Positions 27,052 through 34,006 of a stretch of 34,006 nucleotides of DNA are shown in pieces. The stretch lies in the NCBI RefSeq assembly GCF_004359215.1, contig NW_027152016.1:556774-590779 (forward strand). The letters are read 5' to 3'. The notes below the pieces were generated by a model. That model searched no databases, was not told where the DNA came from, and was given only the letters and a program-made list of their open reading frames with translations. Each line of letters begins with the position of its first letter. The stretch's first letter is position 1. Origin of the DNA: Bremia lactucae (Eukaryota; Oomycota; Peronosporomycetes; Peronosporales; Peronosporaceae). The position numbers and the translations under genes were made by a program.

Positions 27052-27300
27052 GACGTGGCCCCTGGTTAGTCGGAGGCCTTCACAGTAACCAATGTGTCGG
27101 GCGGTCACGCCAACGCATGCCAGTCACCTACAATGGGAGTAGCAGGTGATGCACTCCAAACAGCAGACGCATTTGCGTCTACTGAAACATTTGCATCACT
27201 AGCAGCTGCACTGAGCCGTGCAGCTGCGAGCTTTGCGGCTTCACAGGCTAAGCTGGCGGATTTCGAAGCTATGCGCAATATAAAGTTGGAACTAAAGTGA
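27052..27300 (+). pseudogene. C-terminal part of the E-family 3' ORF, element E'
   Basis: Plus-strand frame ends at a TGA (27298-27300): AFTVTNVSGGHANACQSPTM, GVAGDALQTADAFASTETFA, SLAAALSRAAASFAASQAKL, ADFEAMRNIKLELK. Ala-rich and strongly helical, followed by a charged end. It is homologous to 3990-4260 in element E. The N-terminal part is cut off by the LTR of C at 27051. Product not recognised. Its constant place, 95-150 bases before the 3' LTR, argues it belongs to the element. Confidence 0.5.
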
Positions 27301-27323
27301 AATTAACAATTGCTGATTTCAAG

Positions 27324-27346
27324 AGAGAGTCATACTATTACTCTCT
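27324..27346 (+). other. hairpin upstream of the E' LTR
   Basis: Stem AGAGAGT / ACTCTCT with a 9-base loop, at the position equivalent to the 4332-4359 hairpin of E. The stem sequences differ, while the flanking GTCA...ATCAGTCAC is shared. Confidence 0.6.
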
Positions 27347-27395
27347 GTCATTCTACATCAGTCACCCAAGTGGCTGTTGATTGAGCAGGATGATA

Positions 27396-27878
27396 TGACG
27401 GGTTGTCCCGTTACATAATTTATGTCTAGAAGAGGATAATAAAAATATTTCCAATGAGAAGCTATACATAAAATTTACAAGTTATTATCTTTTATTAATT
27501 GTGTCTTATTAGTTACCATATTAATAAACTTGGTAATATTGCCGCGACAAGACATAGGTTCTATTAATTGGTTGATTTAAGTTTAGATCACCGCCAGTCT
27601 TTACAAGACAAGATTAGGCATCGCGCAAGGAGACGCATTGCATATTTAGCTCTTATTATATTAAAGCCAGTGGATAGAAGATTATTTTGAAAGAACTTAA
27701 TATTTTGATACAGTTTCATTTTTAGTTGTAGAATCTTCAAGCTTACCCTTAGTAGCTAAGACTTCAATTACATAAGACTTTTCTCGGCACGTCGTATACG
27801 TAAAGAAGTCGAGGCACCCACCTTAACTGTAACCAGTGCAGGTTGACTAGTACTATAATCAATAATAGGAAAATTACA
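27396..27878 (+). repeat. 3' LTR of element E'
   Basis: Starts TGACGGGTTGTCCCGTTACA and aligns with the E LTR through the AATTGGTTGATTTAAG, GCGCAAGGAG and GAACTTAATATTTTGATACA blocks. The end is taken at AAAATTACA (27878), where similarity with E ceases. About 483 bp. Upstream sequence is also shared with E, so this is the end of a second E copy and not a solo insertion. Confidence 0.65.
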
Positions 27879-28475
27879 AGAAAGATCAGCACACAAGAGA
27901 TCTCGGTCGGAAAGTGATAATTTGGCTTGCTGAAATGCAACCAATAGAGTATCGATGTACTCTGAGATTCCTTTAAATACGTCGTCGTTTTCGCTTTTGC
28001 TTGAAAGTCTCCGTGTCAGCACTTGGAGCACAATTATTTTCTTGTTTAAGTCCGTAGATACCAAAAGACCGGCATCAAATTCATATACCTTGATGGACTT
28101 TTCAAAATGAGTTGAGGAGAACGTTCAAGACATCATCCCAGTAGGCGTTCCTCTCGGCATGGCTTAAATTTGCGAGAGCTGTCATTGTAGGAACTAGCCA
28201 GGAATTGAGTTGATGCAAATTTATGGATCCTCGTTGAGATGTGGGAACAGCCTTTATATGACTTTGTGAGAGATTCTGCTGGAGGCAGAGATTCCGTCCT
28301 CTCTTCTGTGGCTGTAATAACAATTTCAGCGTACTCGTCGCAGATATAATATTAGACGCGTGAATAGGTCACCAAGGTCTTGCTGGCCGCAAAGTGTTGA
28401 GAGAGCGCCGTTTTTAGAGCCAACAGCTGTCCGTTGAAGGCTAACACTTCTTTAGCAGCCTCGCTCTCATTATGT
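27879..28475 (-). pseudogene. broken gene of unknown function
   Basis: Minus strand, from the right: VHNESEAAKEVLAFNGQLLA, LKTALSQHFAASKTLVTYSR, a stop, then in other frames INLHQLNSWLVPTMTALANL, SHAERNAYWDDVLNVLLNSF, a stop, and VSTDLNKKIIVLQVLTRRLS, GISEYIDTLLVAFQQAKLSL. This last frame runs on through the end of the E' LTR to 27768, so its last about 36 codons come from LTR sequence. The pieces read like one helical protein with two frame breaks. I do not recognise it and it is unlike gag-pol. It may be a host gene fragment cut by E'. Confidence 0.45.
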
Positions 28476-28946
28476 ACATCGCTTCAAGCACAATAAGAGA
28501 GCGGTTTGACCTTTCTCTTACGTGCATTGAGATAATTAACCCAAGCGACCTCACCCAACGAGCTAAGCCCCTTATGACAAGTGTAGTCCCGGAAGCGGTA
28601 ACCCGGTTTCACGTGCATACTTTATAACTAGGAAGTAATTCAAAACTGATTTATATTAATTTGATTAAATATAAACTGTTACATCCCATCAATAGATGGC
28701 ACCTCTGTAAATAAACAACCCTTCATTGCGAGCGTATTATGCTGAATACCTCAGATACGGATGACGCTAGCCGTCATTCCTTCTCATCTGAATACACCTA
28801 TGTGCATACATATGGGGGTCGGTCACCTTGTGCATCACAGATCTTAGTACTATGCATGAAGTAATTGTAATTGATCATTCCATTTTCAAGTACACAAAGT
28901 GTACTAAATGGGTTCGTGTAACTTAGGGCAACTTTGGCCCGTTACA
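28473..28946 (-). repeat. 3' LTR of element D
   Basis: On the minus strand it starts at 28946 with TGTAACGGGCCAAAGTTGCC and forms an inverted repeat closing at 28917 (TGTAAC). Homologous to the D' LTR but with a single copy of the about 210-bp unit. The left end near TGTACA (28473) is a guess. A purine tract precedes it on the same strand. Confidence 0.65.
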
Positions 28947-28965
28947 CCACCCCGTCTTCTTTAAG
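28947..28965 (-). other. polypurine tract, element D
   Basis: Minus strand CTTAAAGAAGACGGGGTGG directly before TGTAACGGGCC. Its position fixes the adjacent LTR as a 3' LTR and the element as minus strand. Confidence 0.6.
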
Positions 28966-29049
28966 AAAGGTTTATTATTTGTTAGATAAGGTAATGGACG
29001 GCGAGCTGCTTTACACACCGCTTTTAGTACTCTTAGCAGCCAGTGTGTC

Positions 29050-30150
29050 AATATCCTTGTCATCACACGGCGCCTGACTTGCCACCTTAGCAGGGCAAAG
29101 CTGATGGGTCGTCTGCGAAGACACACACACAACCACGCACGAAGCGCATGCGCAGCGATAATAGCCAACGTCGCGTAGTGCCTCAGTTGCAATGCCGACA
29201 GTTACTGCTGCTGTCGCGCTGCTATTGGACTCAATGATCCATCCACTTTCGCAGCGAGGATGCAGATCCGTCGCTCATTGTTGACTACAATGAGTCGACC
29301 ATCCAAACTTTAACCATTGCTCCTAAAATGGAGACGCCCAAGGTTGCAAGAAAAGCGTGGACTTACGTCATCGAGACAGTTACCTCGCTGGCGTTATTAT
29401 GGCATCTACAGTCCATGGAAGTCTAAACGGGAATCACTTGGCTGGCCTGTTTTCCCGCTCCTTGTGGTGTTGCATTCGAATGAATCAAGTGACCATTCCG
29501 AAGCAAAATTCCTGCGCCGCTTTCAGCCACATTCCGAGATGGCGAAACACCGGCGCAGCGACTTAACTTTGCCCGCTTGTGTGTGACAGATATCATGGGC
29601 GGCACTGTACCTCCTAATTCTACCTATCACGCCGCTCCTGCTAGCCCATACAGAATTAGCGGAGCGACAAGTGATGCTCCTTCTCATAGACAGACACCAG
29701 ACCCGGTACGACGACGTGCAGGGCGTTGACTGGTTTTAGAAGTCGAAGCTCTTCTTGTTTGCTGTCCACTGGCTGGGGATTGGAAGCTTCGGCTGTACGG
29801 AGCGGCAGGCAACCAGCCACAAACAACGAAGCGTTGGTTGCCAGCAGCATCCATTAGTGCAGGTAGCATTCAAGAAGAGCGACAATTTCGCTCGCCTACT
29901 CGCGGCAGCGTATCCCGCTTCCGTTCAGTCGCAGGCATTGAGCACTGCAGAACGTCGAATCGGGATTTTGGATCTCCATGATATTTACACGTAGGATCGC
30001 CAGAGTAACCAGAGACTGAAACTTCGGCTGGACCTTTTGGAAAAGCTGATGCTGAAGGATCCGCGTTTCTCGCGTGATATCCCCGCTCTCCAAGCTCATA
30101 TTGCGGTGGGAGAAATCATTAAGGCTAAGAGTCTTTTACCTTCTTCAACC
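29050..30150 (+). pseudogene. antisense ORF of element D (unknown protein)
   Basis: Plus-strand coding between the 3' LTR and the minus-strand integrase. Recognisable blocks in three frames: EDADPSLIVDYNES (29240-29295), MEDP-equivalent lost, EAKFLRRFQPHSE (29500), RLNFARLCVTDIMGGTVPPN, SDAPSHRQTPDPVRRRAGR. Then an additional about 450 bases absent from D': RQFRSPTRGSVSRFRSVAGI, ALSTAERRIGILDLHDIYT, a stop, DRQSNQRLKLRLDLLEKLML, KDPRFSRDIPALQAHIAVGE. The last part looks helical. The match to D' in frame and order shows the plus strand was translated. No domain is recognised and the start is unclear. Confidence 0.6.
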
Positions 30151-30560
30151 CTCTTACCCGATCGACGCTCAACTTTTTGCGTCTTTACATACGGTGGCAG
30201 TGTGAGCTATATTTAAGGTCTCCAACCTCATTGACCACCGTAAACATCCGGATAAAACGCGGCAGCTAGTACGTAATACTGCTACCCTACCTTAAAATGC
30301 AAGTACAACTTGAATTTTAAGGTACGGTAGCAGTATTTAAAGGTACCAATTTCCTACTTTCAAGCGTTCATTGTTTTTTGTTGTCCTGCGTGCTTGCCAT
30401 CGCGTCACGTACTATTCGTGTGATGGCCAATTGCTCATGCTTCTATCATCAAACTCGCTTATGAGACCGCCGAGTGGTCGGTCATATGATGTAGTTGTCA
30501 ATTACAAAACATCGTTATTGATTAGGAGTACAGGCGTTTTTTGCCGTGAATCCATACTGA
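30151..30560 (-). pseudogene. integrase C-terminal remnant, element D
   Basis: Corresponds to D' 15061-15480 (shared TCAAACTCGC, GAGACCGCCGAG.GGTCGGTCATA and a TCTTTACATA(C/T)G region), but the GPF core is destroyed. A 30-base segment, 30308-30337, has an inverted near-copy at 30275-30304 that replaces the normal sequence and breaks the frame. Confidence 0.65.
30275..30337. repeat. 30-bp near-perfect hairpin in D integrase
   Basis: Arms 30275-30304 (AATACTGCTACCCTACCTTA...) and 30308-30337 pair at 28 of 30 positions around a 3-base loop (ACA). D' has only the right-arm sequence (15220-15251), so the left arm is an inverted copy specific to D. Confidence 0.85.
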
Positions 30561-31760
30561 CCACTAGTAAACCGGCAAGGTCCCTAGGGCAAGTTTCCGT
30601 CATTGACATGATACCTTCACAAGTTATCGTCATGCTGACGAAACAATGTCTCTCTGTCGCACCGAGCGTGGCGAGGGAATATCTTTTACTAGGACTCGGG
30701 CTGCACACAAACGAGCTGCCGTCAGAGGATAGCGTAATCCGATTATAAAAATGGCGTCATAATCGTACTGGCTTGGACATAGCGGACTCCAGAAGGGCAA
30801 TTGTATGCTTTATTCTTCAAAAGTCGCTACCGGGCGCAACACCTCCGCCAAGACCCGATTGGCTCGTTCCGTTTGGCCATCGGTCAGGGGTTGATCTGCG
30901 AACGACGAAGAGTTTGCTACCTAGCCGCTCAAACACAGGACGCCAAAAACCAGACGTAAAACGTGGATCCCGGTCCGATACTTTGGACTCGGGCATCCCG
31001 TCTAGTCGGGATGCATGATCCAGGAACAAGAGAGCTGCCTCCTTGCCTGTGATTGTGGTGCTACATGATGTTGAATTGCACCATTTGCTCAGCCTGTCGA
31101 TGAAGACGACGAGCCCCATCCAACCCTTGGGTCAGGTGGCATGCCAAAATGAAGTCCAGACTGATTGACTTTCAACAATCCATTGAAACGTTAGTGGCTT
31201 CAAAGGAGCATTGTCGACGGTGCAGGCTTTATGCGCTGATTATGTTTGCAGGAGCGAATTAAGTTGACTACCCACCGTTATAGGTGTGGCCATCAGAATT
31301 CCTCTGACACTCGTAAGAATATGTTTTCACGTTCCAGGCGTCCACTCAATGGATGTATCATGGAGCTCGTGAAGTACCCCCCAGCTTAAGATCTGTCTCA
31401 TGAGGCACATAGATTCTCAAGGGATCATAATGTGACAGCTGATGCCATAAAAGGCCATCGCTGTGGCAAAAGCGATTCAGCTTAGCCTTCAGATGCGACA
31501 GAAGGGACAGCTTTCACCCACTGAAGTGATCCGACAGGCGGTAATTTTCGTCCCGACTATAGTTCTCTTGTATATGAGAGGATAACGAGCTTGTCATATG
31601 GTAGACCTTCACGGCTACCAACGTTGACAACTCAACTTGTGCCTTAGCACTAGACATACTTATCTGTTGTATTGTCTCGAAGTCTGGTAAACGCAATAAC
31701 GCGTTAGCCAACTTTAAGATTAAATCTAGAGAAGAGTGTAAGCCATCTTGCCATTCTAGG
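30561..31760 (-). pseudogene. integrase core, element D
   Basis: From the right: DALLRLPDFE-like end of RNase H (reads NALLRLPDFETIQQ), YSRDENYRLSDHF, then scattered zinc-domain pieces. Frame 31119-30817 reads MGLVVFIDRLSKWCNS, TGKEAALLFLDHASRLDGMP, ESKVSDRDPRFTSGFWRPVF (second Asp). Another frame gives ADQPLTDGQTERANRVLAEV with the Glu. The first Asp block (LDFILACHL) is altered. The core is broken in at least four places. Confidence 0.8.
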
Positions 31761-32103
31761 CGATAGGTGCGGTGATTTTATTGCGGCCGCAGTGATGCGT
31801 GATCCGTAGGAACCACAAATGGTTTGGTTTCCAATAGGTGTGCTCGAAACTTAACAATAGTATACTTAATTAAACGAAACTCCTTGACATGCACTGTTCC
31901 GCGGCTTTTAAAAGCCGGTAAGAGATGACGCGGTCAACGGTGGCGTCATCCGTCTGAATGAGGGCGCTGCCGATTGCAAAATTGCTTGCATCACAGACGA
32001 CGCTAAAGGGCTTATCCGTGTCTGGCAGTGCCAAGACCGGTGGCTCAACAAGACATTGCTTACTGACGCGAGCGCATCTAATTTTTTCTTCGACCAATAC
32101 CAT
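31761..32103 (-). pseudogene. RNase H, element D
   Basis: Reads PPVLALPDTDKPFSVVCDAS, NFAIGSALIQTDDATVDRVI, SYRLLKAAEQ. The first catalytic Asp is intact. A frameshift follows at about 31890, and TDHASLRPQ is traceable near 31800. The usual ESRLLKxAE glutamate is missing (SY-RLL), so the active site is incomplete. Confidence 0.8.
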
Positions 32104-32169
32104 TATACATCATTTTTAAGGAGATCAGACAAGCTAAGTACGCTCTGTATAAATCCTGCTGTACTAGAA

Positions 32170-32999
32170 CTAGCAACTAGAGAACCCTAGGAATTGGCGC
32201 AAATCGCTCATGTGTCGTGGTGTTGGCCATTCCTTTACAGATTTTACCTTGTCTGGGTCTGCTTGTACACCATGTGGACCTACGATGCAGCCCAGCACAG
32301 GTATCTCGGGGACCCCTATGACGCACTTTTGCAAGTTGACGTACAATTGGGCGTCCTTTAAAGTCTGCAACACAGCGTCTAAATGACGCTTGTGCGACTC
32401 TATTGCGCTCAGCCCGTCCTCGGCGCTACTATGCACGAATACATCGTCAAAGTAATGAGGCGCGTAGGCACGGTGCTGACGCATCACGTGAGCCACCACT
32501 CGGTTGGATGTCGCTGGTGCGTTTTTCAAACCGTGGGGCATCACAAGCCACTCCCAAAGCATGCTTGGGGAACTTACTGCCGTTTTGCTACATCGGACTC
32601 TCTCATGAGTACCTGATAGTAGCCATCCTTCAAATCCAACGCGGAAAAGATAGTTGATTTTCCAATGGAGTTCAACAAGATATATATCCGCGGGATTGGC
32701 GTTTGCGCCGGTATGGTCGCCGTGTTCAGCTTATTGTAAGCATGTACCACGCGCCATCCACCTATGGCTTCACGCACACAAAAGGTCGGGCTGCAGCGAG
32801 GCGATTTGCCCTCACGCACATGTCCCGCTTTGGCTTGCTTGTCAAAGGAAACTTGTTCTTTCGGCAACGTCCATTGCCTAGTCACATAATACTTGGTGCC
32901 AGGTTCGAAGTATATCTCATGCCCGATGCCCCGATCTGCTGATTGGCGGCTCGGCACTTCTTTTTTGGAAAACATCGCGATGTTACAACAGAACCTCAA
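32170..32999 (-). pseudogene. reverse transcriptase, element D (one small frame break)
   Basis: Frame 32999-32574: SADRGIGHEIYFEPGTKYYV, TRQWTLPKEQV, SPRCSPTFCVREAIGGWRVV, HAYNKLNTATIPAQTPIPRI, SALDLKDGYYQVLMRESDV. Frame 32562-32170: MLWEWLVMPHGLKNAPATSN, RAYAPHYFDDVFVHSSAEDG with the YFDD catalytic motif, QLYVNLQKCVIGVPEIPVLG, CIVGPHGVQADPDKVKSVKE, MSDLRQFLGF. Only a short break between the two frames and a deletion around VSFDKQAKAGH disrupt it. It is the best preserved RT in the window. Confidence 0.88.
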
Positions 33000-34006
33000 A
33001 GAACGGACTGTCTCTCAAAGCATCCCTGCCTTGAGCAGCGTACCGCTTCTTTTTGTCCGTTTCTAGGACGCTCTCGTCCATTGTGGACGACGAGCAGCAG
33101 TCCACCAAGTTCTCTTCTGGAACTGGTGCGACTATTTCGTGGATCTTTCCTTCCTTTAATTCGGCAAGGAACAGATCCCACGACATCTCCGGGAGATTTA
33201 CTATCTCCTCGGCAGATTTAAAGACTTGCCGGAGCACCTCAACTGAGGATGCCTCCGCAATTTCGTCTTTGACGGCCTCGAACACCTCGTTCGAAGGCCC
33301 GTCCTCTTCATTAGAGACTGATCCAAAGGTCACTCGTTTCAAAGTGCCTTTGATCGTCATAATCTGTCGGGTACTCGTTCTTCGAGTTACCACGACCTTT
33401 TTCTGGGAAGCGGGTGCCGTTGCTCTCCCGGCTAACGCACCCCTTCCAACCGCACCAGGCTCTTGGCACTGTGCCGGTTTATGCGACGCATGACTTCTTG
33501 TCAGCTCGCCGTCTACTGCCACAGGCTCTCGGCTCTGTGCAGGACATTCGGACGCATGACTACTTGTCATCGTCCTATTCACTACCTCAGTCTCCACGAG
33601 CTGGGTAGGAATTGGTGACGTTTGACATCCCGTCAACGCACCCTCAACTGTGTTCGACACGACATCAGTTGCATAGGCCTCTCGCAGGAGCACATCCTTT
33701 CCGGTGTCCTGCGTAGAGTTCGCAACTGTGCGTGTACGCCAGTCTATCCATGGTTGGTACTTTGCCAACCATGGCATGCCTAGGATGAGGTCATACGGAC
33801 TCTCCATTCCTAGCACTGTGAACTTCTCTTTACAAGAGAAGTCACTAAAGCTGAAGGCGAGTTCTACCTGAACTCCCTCAGACTTAACGAGCGCGCCGTT
33901 CGCTAAACGAACGGTCGCCTCTTCTCGCTTGCCATCCTGGCAAAGCGACTCAAACATCGCCGGTCTCTTTCTTAGAGCCGCGAGTTTCACAAAATTTTGT
34001 GATGCA
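32983..34006 (-). pseudogene. protease C-terminal part and PR-RT spacer, element D
   Basis: Minus-strand frame entering from the right edge as ASQNFVKLAALRKR, the residues after the DSG active site, which lies just outside. Then EEATVRLANGALVKSEGVQV, ELAFSFSDFSCKEKFTVLGM, ESPYDLILGMPWLAKYQPWI, DWRTRTVANS: the second half of a retropepsin with the ILGMPWL flap-partner motif. About 230 residues of Ser/Thr/Glu-rich spacer follow, including two related segments SSHASECPAQSREPVAVDG and RSHASHKPAQCQEPGAVG. The frame stays open for over 335 codons and ends at 32983. Confidence 0.85.

Larger units (their letters stand above)
28473..34006 (-). mobile_element. Ty3/gypsy element D, runs off the right edge
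   Basis: Minus-strand element. From the right: protease (window edge), PR-RT spacer, RT, RNase H, integrase, GPY/F, plus-strand antisense ORF, polypurine tract, 3' LTR. The window edge lies just after the protease DSG motif, since the first codons read ASQNFVKLA. RT keeps YFDD. Integrase is heavily broken. D' (13162-15528) is a second, truncated copy. Confidence 0.85.

Noticed and set aside
1..34006. CRISPR array, rRNA or tRNA genes, bacterial operons
   Set aside because: No regularly spaced short repeats, no rRNA blocks and no tRNA cloverleaf seen; gene content is eukaryotic retrotransposon. Tandem repeats present are LTR duplications.

Overview
The window looks like a repeat-rich, gene-poor stretch of an oomycete genome, most likely Peronosporales (Phytophthora or downy mildew). 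Three things point there. Nearly all recognisable coding sequence is decayed Ty3/gypsy (chromovirus-like) gag-pol. The integrase tails carry a GPY/F module, a Pro-rich linker and a chromodomain of the kind I associate with Phytophthora elements. The only well-formed host-type gene is a small secreted protein with an RXLR-like/EER arrangement. The assignment rests on protein reading alone, without database comparison.

Layout. 1-4898: plus-strand Ty3 element 'E' (5' LTR remnant, gag, reverse transcriptase/RNase H, integrase, an unrecognised sense 3' region, 3' LTR 4407-4898). 5052-5610: minus-strand Ty1/copia end. 5680-7560: plus-strand Ty3 fragment 'A'. 8084-10582: minus-strand Ty3 element "C'" with 5' LTR 10145-10582. 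10583-10789: inverted piece of an E-type LTR. 10790-13161: the only island largely free of transposons, holding the effector candidate (11022-11447, minus) and a broken unknown gene (about 12320-12910, plus). 13162-15528: minus-strand element "D'" (3' LTR, antisense ORF, integrase tail). 15531-21640: plus-strand element 'B' (LTR, PBS, gag, PR, RT, RH, IN, chromodomain). 21865-27051: minus-strand element 'C', tail-to-tail with B. 27052-27878: 3' end and LTR of a second E copy ("E'"). 27879-28475: broken unknown minus-strand gene. 28473-34006: minus-strand element 'D', which runs off the window inside its protease.

The elements fall into families with two copies each: A/B, C/C', D/D' and E/E'. 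The tail-to-tail pair plus-A/B next to minus-C/C' occurs twice. Both D copies carry a plus-strand reading frame between the minus-strand integrase and the 3' LTR, so it is antisense to pol, with protein-level conservation. In C, a 122-codon plus-strand ORF lies antisense over the open integrase-chromodomain linker. Several hairpins appear to come from small inverted duplications.

No element looks autonomous: every pol carries frameshifts, stops or deletions. Unless stated otherwise, retroelement coding entries are pseudogenes and their ends are approximate.
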